Part shown: positions 1-5,345 of the stretch, one piece after another
Numbering within the stretch: the stretch's first letter is position 1
Layout of the letters: each line of letters begins with the position of its first letter
NCBI GenBank assembly: GCA_002733155.1
Contig: NVUO01000012.1
Span: 90,738 to 96,082, forward strand
Direction: 5' to 3'
From: Sulfurimonas sp.
GTDB taxonomy: Bacteria; Campylobacterota; Campylobacteria; Campylobacterales; Sulfurimonadaceae
Length of the DNA: 5,345 nt
The notes under the pieces: model-generated
Seen by the model: only the letters and a program-made list of their open reading frames with translations
Database searches by the model: none
Told to the model about the DNA's origin: nothing
Program-made: the position numbers and the translations under genes

Positions 1-1576
1 TTACTACAATCACAATAAGTGATACCCATTTCCTTCCAAATACAAAGTGTAATACATTACTATGCCAAGAACCAAACTTAGTCCATATACGTTTAGTAAA
101 ACTATCCTCATCCGCAACTTTTAAAAAATCATATGCATGAAGTGGTAGGAAATAAAATGCTTCAAATAATGATGATATAAGCAGTACTGTTATCATAATT
201 GGTATTATTTTTATAAACATACCCATTTCACCAGTTAAAAGTAACATTGGTAAAAATGCAAAAACAGTAGTAAGAGTAGCTGTTAAAACTGCTGGAAACA
301 TCTCTAAAGCTCCAACTATAGCAGCTTCTCGTCTCTCCATACCCTCTTCAAGATGACGGTAGATATTTTCAGATACAACGATAGCCTCATCTACTAACAT
401 TCCTAAAGCTATAAGGGCACCCAAAAGTGAAAGCATATTCAAACTATCACCCATTAATTCAGTAGTGATTAAGCCAATCATAAAACTAACTGGAATTCCT
501 ATAGCTACTACCATAGCTATTCCACGATTTATAAAAATAAGCATTGCAATAAATACAAGCATTAGACCAAAAGCAATATTTGAAAAAACTGTATTTAGAC
601 GGTTTTTTATCCAAATAGATGTATCTGTATATATCTCATACTTAAATTCTGGATATTTTTTTAAGGATATTTTTAAAACTTCACGTATATCTTTTACTAA
701 GGCTATTGCATTACCATCCTTAGACTTAGTAATATTTATAGCTACATTTCTTATCCCATTATAATGAGAGAGTTCAGCCTCATCACTAAGTTTAAAAGAC
801 ACATCAGCTATATCACCGATTCTAACCCTTAAATCACCTACACTTATTATAGTACTTTCAATATCTATCTTATTTTTTTCACCATTATAGGTTGAAATAT
901 AAAGGTGTGAACCTTTATCTTTAATAGTACCAATAGGAAAAATAGAACTAATATTTCTAAGAGATGCTACAGCTAAGGCTGGCTTTAGTCCAAAAGCTAA
1001 AAGTTTTTGCTCATTTAGTTTTATAACTAATTCTTCATCAGCATCACCACGTATACTAATATCACTTAAATCTTTAAATTTAGATAACTGACTCTTTAAC
1101 TCTTCGGCCCGTTCAAGTAACTCTTTTTTACTTTTATCACCAGCTAAGGCTATTAAAACCAGAGGAAAATTATGAAGACTTATTTTTGCAATTGGCTCAG
1201 GCATATCAGCTGGAATATCTTTTTTTACATTGGATACTATATCTTTTACATCATTTAAAACATTTATATTTTCAGAACCTGGTTTAATATCAGCTATAAT
1301 CATAAATGAGCCATTTTTAATGGTAGTTTTAATAGTATCTAATTCATCAATATTTTGCATATCATCTTCTATAGTTTTAACAAGCATTTTATCAAGCACA
1401 TCAGCTGAAGTACCAGAATATCCCCCAGTTACACTAATTTTATCCATATTCATAGGTGGAAAAATTTCTTTTGAAATATTTAAATAAGAAAATATAGATA
1501 GTAATAAAATAAATGTAAGTAATATATGGTTTAGAAGTGGTTTATCAATTGCAAATTCTAAAAAACGGCGTATCAT
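1..1576 (-). CDS. RND efflux permease (AcrB/HAE-type), N-terminal part, cut by window edge
   Basis: Inner-membrane proton-driven exporter subunit of the RND superfamily. An open frame of 525 codons runs without a stop from ATG at 1576 to base 1, so the second half of a protein usually about 1000 residues long is missing. Residues 13-33 form the first membrane helix. Residues about 35-325 are the first periplasmic porter region. Helices resume at about 330-350, with TM4 carrying LGMLVDEAIVVSENIYRH (391-408), the RND motif with the proton-relay acidic pair, here D396-E397 instead of the usual Asp-Asp. Residues 451-482 resemble the helix ending LPxH found in many HAE1 permeases. The start lies 8 bp after the FtsL-like stop, with AGG at 1586-1584 giving a 7-base spacer, so it is probably co-transcribed with rsmH. 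No membrane-fusion or outer-membrane partner is visible, and the substrate cannot be told. The family call is firm. Confidence 0.93.
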   Translation of the reverse strand, partial: MIRRFLEFAIDKPLLNHILLTFILLLSIFSYLNISKEIFPPMNMDKISVTGGYSGTSADVLDKMLVKTIEDDMQNIDELDTIKTTIKNGSFMIIADIKPGSENINVLNDVKDIVSNVKKDIPADMPEPIAKISLHNFPLVLIALAGDKSKKELLERAEELKSQLSKFKDLSDISIRGDADEELVIKLNEQKLLAFGLKPALAVASLRNISSIFPIGTIKDKGSHLYISTYNGEKNKIDIESTIISVGDLRVRIGDIADVSFKLSDEAELSHYNGIRNVAINITKSKDGNAIALVKDIREVLKISLKKYPEFKYEIYTDTSIWIKNRLNTVFSNIAFGLMLVFIAMLIFINRGIAMVVAIGIPVSFMIGLITTELMGDSLNMLSLLGALIALGMLVDEAIVVSENIYRHLEEGMERREAAIVGALEMFPAVLTATLTTVFAFLPMLLLTGEMGMFIKIIPIMITVLLISSLFEAFYFLPLHAYDFLKVADEDSFTKRIWTKFGSWHSNVLHFVFGRKWVSLIVIVV

Positions 1577-1584
1577 AACTAAAC

Positions 1585-1863
1585 CTAAAACATTGTATCA
1601 AGTATTTGATTTTTGAACTTTATAGATTCTACAGAGGTACTTATTAGTTTATTTTCCTCTTTTAATATATCATATTCATTTTTTAGTTTTGATATACCCC
1701 TGCTTTTAAAATAAATTTGTTGTTGTATATATATTTTTGGAAAAAACAACATACAAACAAATACAATAGATAATAATACTGTTAATAAATATGTAAAATC
1801 TAAATCTTTTTTAGGATTTATTACTAAGTCAACTTCTTCTAAAAGTTCTATTTTATCATTCAC
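1585..1863 (-). CDS. ftsL: FtsL-like single-pass division protein (92 aa)
   Basis: Small bitopic membrane protein, probably the FtsL component of the FtsQLB divisome complex that activates septal peptidoglycan synthesis. Residues 1-22 are a charged cytoplasmic tail. Residues about 23-41 form one hydrophobic helix. Residues about 47-80 are rich in Lys, Glu, Leu and Ile with coiled-coil character, the layout expected of FtsL. FtsL sequences diverge so much that the assignment rests on size, topology and the position directly after rsmH, where ftsL sits in most bacteria; a small membrane protein in the same place occurs in Campylobacter. The start is GTG at 1863, overlapping the rsmH TGA as GTGA, with AAGAG upstream serving as ribosome binding site, so translation is probably coupled. 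The usual downstream ftsI is absent and an RND permease follows instead. An unrelated coiled-coil membrane protein is the alternative. Confidence 0.62.
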   Translation of the reverse strand: MNDKIELLEEVDLVINPKKDLDFTYLLTVLLSIVFVCMLFFPKIYIQQQIYFKSRGISKLKNEYDILKEENKLISTSVESIKFKNQILDTMF

Positions 1864-2789
1864 TTTTTATCTCTTATTTGAAAAACTCTCATTTTTGCAC
1901 TTCTACTTCTAACATTTTCTTTCAACTCTTCATTTGTAGCTATAATTGGTTTTTTTGAAAGAATTTTTCCTAATGCATAGTCTTTTGAACACTCACATCT
2001 CATAGCTTCAGGTGGACATATACAGTTTTTTGTCCAAGAAGTAAAAGTTTGTTTAACAATTCTATCTTCAAGTGAATGAAAAGAGATAATAGCTACCTTT
2101 GTATCTACAAAGTTTGAATCATGTATAGTTTGAAGTAGTGACTTTAACTCACCTAATTCATCATTCACCTCTATACGAATAGCCTGCATTAAAAGTGTAG
2201 CTGGGTGTATTTTTTTACCTTGGGGCATATGTGGTTTTAGTGTATCACTAAGAGTTTTAGCTGAATTAAATGGACGATTATCTATGATACTAGATGCAAT
2301 TTTTTTGTAATTTCTAAGCTCACCGTATTCTAATAAAATATTTTCTAAATCTGCTTTTGAGTAGGTATTTACAACTATATCTGCACTAAGTTTTGCATCT
2401 TTATCCATACGCATATCTAGGTTCCCACTCACATATGAGAAACCCCTATCTTTTTGGTCAAGTTGAAGTGATGATACACCAATATCAGCTAATATACCTT
2501 TGATTTTTTTTACACCATACTCTTTTATAATCTCTTTTATAACATAAGAAAAACGACCTTTTTTGATTACAGCCCTGTTTCCAAACTCCTCTAATCTATT
2601 TGATGAAAAATCTATAGCTGTTTGGTCTTGGTCAATACCAATAAGAGTAATATTTGGATTTGCTTTTAAAAGCATAGATGAGTGACCAGCATATCCCATT
2701 GTACAGTCAATTATAATTCCATTTTCTATATCACTAAATGCCTCTAGTACATGGCTATATAAAACTGGGATATGTGGGATATCTGTCAT
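1860..2789 (-). CDS. rsmH: 16S rRNA (cytosine(1402)-N4)-methyltransferase RsmH
   Basis: SAM-dependent enzyme that N4-methylates C1402 in the ribosomal P-site of 16S rRNA; formerly MraW. The 309-residue length is typical. Diagnostic segments in order: HIPVL (6-10), the SAM loop DCTMGYAGHS (28-37), acidic D53 in IGIDQD, ADIGVSSLQLD (101-111), DRGFS (114-118), LDMRMD (124-129), RIEVNDEL (205-212), SFHSLEDRIVK (236-246), a cysteine cluster CICPPEAMRCEC (256-267) and the C-terminal RSRSAKMR (294-301). All expected motifs are intact. ATG at 2789 places HIPVL at the usual N-terminal position, and an AGG lies about 8 bases upstream. A TATAAT at 2821-2816 suggests its own promoter, separate from the preceding DUF59 gene by 79 bp. 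The stop overlaps the next start by 4 bp. As in other Campylobacterota, it does not sit in a full mra/fts cluster. Confidence 0.98.
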   Translation of the reverse strand: MTDIPHIPVLYSHVLEAFSDIENGIIIDCTMGYAGHSSMLLKANPNITLIGIDQDQTAIDFSSNRLEEFGNRAVIKKGRFSYVIKEIIKEYGVKKIKGILADIGVSSLQLDQKDRGFSYVSGNLDMRMDKDAKLSADIVVNTYSKADLENILLEYGELRNYKKIASSIIDNRPFNSAKTLSDTLKPHMPQGKKIHPATLLMQAIRIEVNDELGELKSLLQTIHDSNFVDTKVAIISFHSLEDRIVKQTFTSWTKNCICPPEAMRCECSKDYALGKILSKKPIIATNEELKENVRSRSAKMRVFQIRDKK

Positions 2790-2821
2790 TTAACTACCTA
2801 TAATATTTTTATAGTATTATA
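2790..2821 (-). promoter_or_regulatory. rsmH: Predicted rsmH promoter and short leader
   Basis: A perfect TATAAT lies on the minus strand at 2821-2816, which predicts a transcript start near 2809 and a leader of about 20 bases. No good -35 is visible at normal spacing, which is common for sigma-70 promoters in Campylobacterota. A perfect 6-bp inverted repeat (CTATAA, five-base spacer, TTATAG; 2798-2814) straddles the predicted start and could be an operator or a chance AT palindrome. AGG at about 2798-2796 lies within reach of the ATG. Confidence 0.45.
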
Positions 2822-2836
2822 TCATTAAATCTTTAA

Positions 2837-2863
2837 TATTTTAAAATCAAGTATTTTAAAATA
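2837..2863 (-). repeat. Twin 10-bp palindromes forming an AT-only hairpin
   Basis: ATTTTAAAAT occurs twice, at 2838-2847 and 2853-2862, separated by five bases. Each copy is itself palindromic, so together they can fold as an 11-bp all A-T stem with a 5-base loop. It begins 6 bases after the stop of the DUF59 gene. No T-run follows on the minus strand, so it is a poor intrinsic terminator. It could instead be a protein-binding or UP-like element for the rsmH promoter, or composition-driven chance. Confidence 0.4.
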
Positions 2864-2868
2864 AGTAA

Positions 2869-3174
2869 CTAAGAACCTGATAAAACTTTTTTTACATGTT
2901 CATCAGCCATAGAAGCATTCCAAGCTGGCTCCCAAACAAGATCAATTATAACCTCTTTAATATTTGCCATTTTTTCTACTGATTCTTTTACCCACTGCTG
3001 AATTAGTTGGTGCATTGGACAAGCCTTAGTTGATAATGTCATTTTTACATAAGCATTACCCTCTGCATCACAGGATGCATCATATATTAAACCCATTTCA
3101 ACAAGGTTAAAACCAACCTCTGGATCAATTACAGTAGATATTGCTAAAAACAATTCTTCTTTATTATACATCAT
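2869..3174 (-). CDS. MIP18/DUF59 family iron-sulfur assembly factor (SufT/PaaD-like)
   Basis: Small cytosolic protein of the MIP18 (DUF59) family, whose members help mature Fe-S proteins (SufT, PaaD, eukaryotic MIP18). Visible signatures are DPEVGFNLVEMGLIYD (17-32), MTLSTKACPMH (45-55) with the family's conserved cysteine at C52, and LVWEPAWNASM (79-89), corresponding to the usual LVWDPPW. The 100-101-residue length is that of a stand-alone domain. There are two adjacent start codons, ATG at 3174 and 3171. The ribosome site AGAGGA (3183-3178) is only 3 bases from the first but 6 from the second, favouring 3171 and a 100-residue product. Either start overlaps the end of the upstream membrane-protein gene, implying coupled translation. 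It lies last in the FNR-box operon. I infer it serves an Fe-S protein made under the same conditions rather than general SUF assembly, because no suf genes are adjacent. Confidence 0.88.
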   Translation of the reverse strand: MMYNKEELFLAISTVIDPEVGFNLVEMGLIYDASCDAEGNAYVKMTLSTKACPMHQLIQQWVKESVEKMANIKEVIIDLVWEPAWNASMADEHVKKVLSGS

Positions 3175-4418
3175 ATATCCTCTGGTTTAAAATTTATCAT
3201 ATAAAGCATACTTCTTAAAAATGCTAATGCACCAACTACTAAAAATGAAGCACCTGCTTTTATTAATACTTCATTTTGAAACAAAATTGCAAAAGTTATA
3301 ACTACTATCCCAATACTAGCAAATAAGAACTGAGCTGATGAACTTTTTTTTGGAAGCATATCACTTAACATTGGAACTTTTTGTTTACCAACTAAGGGTG
3401 AAAATCTTTCAAACCACACAAGAAACGGAACAATTTTATAAATATGTCCAGTAATGGAAAAACTAAAAAATCCAAAAAACATCAACCATGCTGCAGCTAA
3501 TAACAATGGTTCGTAAGATATAAGTAGATAAGACAAGCCTAGTAATAGAGAAACTATCATAGATACATACGCAAATATAAGATTTTTTGCATATATATCT
3601 ATCTCTTTTCTTGCTCTTGTTTTGTATATAGTTTGAATTAAATAAAAATATACAAAAAGAGAACTAGATGCTAAAATATAAGCTATATATTCTATTATTT
3701 TAATATGTGTAAATGTAGATACTATTACCAAAATAACAGCAATACTCATAATAATCATTGCTATTTTAAGTGGTTTCATTGAAAAACCATGAGATAAACC
3801 AAACATTGGAAGTAAAACGACTGAAAGCCCCATAAGTGTAATTATTATGTATCCCCCGATAACTAAAAAAACATGGGAACGTAAAAGTACGTTTATATCT
3901 ACATCAATGCTTCCAGCGTAAGACAATGACATCACAAGACCAAAGATTACTCCAAAAAATAAAAATGTGTTTGAAATAAGGACACTATTCATAACAAGAT
4001 TATATTTTTTTACTTTTTTTATGGTTAAAAAAAACTCCATCACAAATATCATCATTGCAATTAAAACTACTACACCCCCGTACGGTAATAGCTGAGGAAA
4101 ATTTAAAAATCCGAGTACCATAAGAAGCGTACCGATTCCCAATAATGGCCATATCGCATAAAACAATTCGATACCAAAGTGACCTACTTCTAATATTACT
4201 GGGACTAACTGTGCCATAGCACCAAAGATAGTCATCATAATAAATCCAAGTAAAAATAGGTGAGCTAAACCTAATACTTTTGTATCAAGCATAGATAAGT
4301 TCTCCACTGAAATAAAAAACATATATATACTTGCAGCCAGATAAAATAAACTTCCCAATATAAAAAATGGGGATATTAACTTAAATGGTGGTGCGAAGTC
4401 TTGCGATATAGAAAACAT
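3171..4418 (-). CDS. Polytopic membrane protein, heme-copper oxidase subunit I-like/NnrS-like
   Basis: A 415-residue, very hydrophobic inner-membrane protein with roughly 11-12 predicted helices. The segment AHLFLLGFIMMTIFGAMAQLVP (52-73) resembles the helix-2 region of distant relatives of cytochrome oxidase subunit I. RSHVFLVIGGYIIITLMGLS (180-199) followed by LPMFGLSH echoes it, suggesting internal duplication. GHIYKIVPFLVWFERFSP (324-341) is a well-marked late motif. Histidines H53, H80, H182, H210, H238 and H325 are possible heme or metal ligands, but the His-His pair and HxH heme-ligand pair of true oxidases are absent, so it is unlikely to be a terminal oxidase or NO reductase. NnrS, a 12-helix heme protein of NO stress, is the closest functional analogy. 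It starts 8 bp after the TusA-like gene with no evident ribosome site, so coupled translation is likely, and it overlaps the DUF59 gene. The exact family is uncertain. Confidence 0.6.
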   Translation of the reverse strand: MFSISQDFAPPFKLISPFFILGSLFYLAASIYMFFISVENLSMLDTKVLGLAHLFLLGFIMMTIFGAMAQLVPVILEVGHFGIELFYAIWPLLGIGTLLMVLGFLNFPQLLPYGGVVVLIAMMIFVMEFFLTIKKVKKYNLVMNSVLISNTFLFFGVIFGLVMSLSYAGSIDVDINVLLRSHVFLVIGGYIIITLMGLSVVLLPMFGLSHGFSMKPLKIAMIIMSIAVILVIVSTFTHIKIIEYIAYILASSSLFVYFYLIQTIYKTRARKEIDIYAKNLIFAYVSMIVSLLLGLSYLLISYEPLLLAAAWLMFFGFFSFSITGHIYKIVPFLVWFERFSPLVGKQKVPMLSDMLPKKSSSAQFLFASIGIVVITFAILFQNEVLIKAGASFLVVGALAFLRSMLYMINFKPEDI

Positions 4419-4426
4419 TTATAAAA

Positions 4427-4771
4427 TTAGTGACAAGTATTTTGATTTAAATCTGTATTAGCACTAGAATCGGAGTTACTGGTAAAAGTAATTAATACTA
4501 AACCATTATTAGATACTACAGCTTTATGAGATATATCATCCCCTAGTTTAGAAAAAAGTCCCCCAGGAGCTTTATGATTAATCATTACAAGTTTATTTTG
4601 AGTACCTTGAATAAGTTTTAAACCACTCATAGCATTTACCATTGGGTCTGGCGGTCCACACTTAGAAGAATCAAAGTAGTATGTAGAACAACCATCTTGC
4701 ACCAATTCAAAAAAATCAACTGTAGCACCTATAACTTCTATCTTTTGTGCATCGTTTGGAATTAAAGACAT
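4427..4771 (-). CDS. DUF2249/TusA-like small protein (114 aa)
   Basis: Small soluble protein, first gene of the FNR-box operon. Residues about 31-97 fit the DUF2249/TusA-like fold: FDSSKCGPPDPM (33-44) corresponds to the strand and proline-rich turn written LPPPEPM in DUF2249 and CPxP in TusA. A helix (45-54), a strand KLVMINH (60-66), a second helix GGLFSKLGDDI (70-80) and a final strand LVLITF (91-96) follow. C38 sits where TusA has its sulfur-carrying cysteine; C28 and C113 are extra. The Ser/Asn/Asp-rich tail after 97 is probably disordered. The start is taken at 4771: AAAGGA (4782-4777) is 5 bases upstream, whereas the in-frame ATG-type extension to 4840 would run through the promoter and half of the FNR box. 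Function is unproven; sulfur transfer or a redox/NO-related role is inferred from fold and neighbours. Confidence 0.6.
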   Translation of the reverse strand: MSLIPNDAQKIEVIGATVDFFELVQDGCSTYYFDSSKCGPPDPMVNAMSGLKLIQGTQNKLVMINHKAPGGLFSKLGDDISHKAVVSNNGLVLITFTSNSDSSANTDLNQNTCH

Positions 4772-4776
4772 ATACA

Positions 4777-4782
4777 TCCTTT
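4777..4782 (-). promoter_or_regulatory. Ribosome binding site fixing the start at 4771
   Basis: AAAGGA on the minus strand lies 5 bases before ATG 4771. An upstream in-frame ATG at 4777 shares its A with this site and so cannot use it, and 4840 has no comparable site. Confidence 0.75.
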
Positions 4783-4795
4783 TTTTATTTAAGAA

Positions 4796-4801
4796 ATTAT
4801 A
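4796..4801 (-). promoter_or_regulatory. -10 element of the FNR-box operon
   Basis: A perfect TATAAT on the minus strand. Counting its first base as -12 puts the transcript start at 4789 (an A) and gives an 18-base leader containing the ribosome binding site. No good -35 is seen, as expected for an activator-dependent class II promoter. Confidence 0.7.
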
Positions 4802-4823
4802 TGTAATTTTTTTCAAACTGAAC

Positions 4824-4837
4824 TTGATTCTTATCAA
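4824..4837 (-). promoter_or_regulatory. FNR/DNR-type (CRP/FNR family) binding site
   Basis: The minus strand reads TTGATAAGAATCAA, a perfect match to the FNR consensus TTGAT-N4-ATCAA. Its centre (4830.5) is 32 bp from the centre of the TATAAT and 41.5 bp from the predicted start, exactly the class II activator position. FNR, DNR and NnrR-type regulators share this sequence, so the signal could be low oxygen or nitric oxide. It should activate the TusA-like/membrane/DUF59 operon. Confidence 0.8.
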
Positions 4838-4838
4838 C

Positions 4839-4876
4839 AAAAAAGAATAATTGTCTGATTTATATAATAATTAGAC
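4839..4876 (-). terminator. Weak possible terminator after proA
   Basis: Five bases after the proA stop the minus strand has GTCTAATT, an 8-base loop and AATCAGAC, an 8-bp stem with one A-C mismatch (4876-4853). A run of six T (4844-4839) follows 8 bases later. The stem is AT-rich and the T-run is distant, so termination is plausible but weak. Confidence 0.35.
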
Positions 4877-4880
4877 GAAC

Positions 4881-5345
4881 TTATCTAACCTGACCACTTC
4901 CATATATTTTATATTTATAAGTAGTTAAACCCTCAATACCCATTGGTCCACGAGCGTGAAGTTTATTAGTAGATATTCCTACTTCAGCTCCAAAACCAAA
5001 TGCTCCACCATCTGTAAATCTTGTTGATGCATTTACATATACAGCTGCTGCGTCAATTGCATTTAAAAATTTCTCAGCTGTAGTAATATTTTCACTAATA
5101 ATCGCCTCGGAGTGCCCTGAACCAAATCTTAGGATATGCTCAATTGCACCCTCAACTCCATCTACAACTTTAATATTTAATATATTAGCTAGATATTCAG
5201 TATCATAGTCCTCATCTGTAGCATGGCCAGATTCTATGATAGCTTGAGTCTCTAAACAACCTTTTAGTTCAGTACCAGCCTTATCAAACTCTACTTTTAA
5301 TTTTACTAATACATCAGAGGCTATAGCCCTATCAACTAAAAGTGT
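4881..5345 (-). CDS. proA: Gamma-glutamyl phosphate reductase ProA, C-terminal part
   Basis: NADPH-dependent enzyme of proline synthesis that reduces gamma-glutamyl phosphate to glutamate-5-semialdehyde, an aldehyde-dehydrogenase-fold protein. The last 154 residues and TAA stop are present; about 260 residues, including the catalytic cysteine expected just before TLLVDRAIA at the window edge, lie outside. Diagnostic sequence includes [30 protein letters not shown], then [20 protein letters not shown] and [15 protein letters not shown]. The frame is clean with no disruption. It ends 109 bp before the TusA-like start and is separated from it by a possible terminator and a regulated promoter, so the two are probably not one operon. 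Confidence 0.97.
   Translation of the reverse strand, partial: TLLVDRAIASDVLVKLKVEFDKAGTELKGCLETQAIIESGHATDEDYDTEYLANILNIKVVDGVEGAIEHILRFGSGHSEAIISENITTAEKFLNAIDAAAVYVNASTRFTDGGAFGFGAEVGISTNKLHARGPMGIEGLTTYKYKIYGSGQVR

Noticed and set aside
465..764. Plus-strand open frame of 99 codons
   Set aside because: It lies entirely antisense to the intact RND permease frame, has a low-complexity Ile/Phe/Thr composition typical of a shadow frame, and matches no family.
1230..1487. Plus-strand open frame of 85 codons
   Set aside because: It is also antisense to the RND gene; its Ser/Ile-rich translation reflects the reverse complement of that coding sequence.
1..1576. Possible frameshift in the RND gene, because only part is present
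   Set aside because: Reading all 525 codons showed no stop and continuous family-like sequence; the gene is cut only by the window edge.
2816..2850. TTGATT (2850-2845) as the -35 of the rsmH promoter
   Set aside because: The spacing to the TATAAT is 23 bp, well beyond the usual 16-18.
3171..4418. Functional terminal oxidase or NO reductase catalytic subunit
   Set aside because: The His-His copper pair and the HxH heme-ligand motif are not found, so only a distant heme-copper-like or NnrS-like label is justified.
4772..4840. N-terminal extension of the DUF2249/TusA-like protein to a start at 4840
   Set aside because: The extension would code through the TATAAT and the FNR box, is Lys/Ile-rich without family similarity, and lacks a ribosome site; the site at 4782-4777 supports 4771.

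Overview
This 5.3 kb window is AT-rich, tightly packed bacterial DNA with every recognisable gene on the minus strand. Transcription therefore runs from high to low coordinates. Low GC, short gaps, a free-standing rsmH followed by a small FtsL-like gene instead of a full mra/fts cluster, and the protein style together suggest a free-living Campylobacterota member (Sulfurimonas/Arcobacter-like). This placement is an inference from gene content, not from a marker search.

Layout in transcription order: (1) the C-terminal 154 residues of proA (proline synthesis) enter from the right edge and stop at 4881. (2) A ~110 bp gap holds a weak hairpin/T-run, a perfect FNR-type box (TTGAT-N4-ATCAA) and a TATAAT -10. 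The box centre falls at -41.5 from the predicted start, which is class II activator geometry. (3) This promoter drives a compact three-gene operon: a 114-aa DUF2249/TusA-like protein, a 415-aa polytopic membrane protein resembling heme-copper oxidase subunit I/NnrS-like proteins, and a 100-101-aa MIP18/DUF59 (SufT/PaaD-like) iron-sulfur assembly factor. (4) A 79 bp AT-only gap carries two identical 10-bp palindromes and a second TATAAT. (5) Then come rsmH (16S rRNA C1402 N4-methyltransferase), a GTG-started single-pass FtsL-like protein overlapping it by 4 bp, and the N-terminal 525 residues of an RND efflux permease that runs off the left edge.

The most interesting part is the FNR-box operon. 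A TusA-like/DUF2249 protein, a probable heme membrane protein lacking the complete oxidase ligand set, and an Fe-S assembly factor are joined by tight spacing or overlap behind an anaerobic/NO-type promoter. I infer a low-oxygen or nitric-oxide response module concerned with heme/Fe-S/sulfur handling; its biochemical role is not established by the sequence. The rsmH-ftsL-RND block looks like housekeeping plus a coupled exporter. No RNA genes, CRISPR arrays, insertion sequences or origins were seen, and no stretch over 300 bases lacks a gene.
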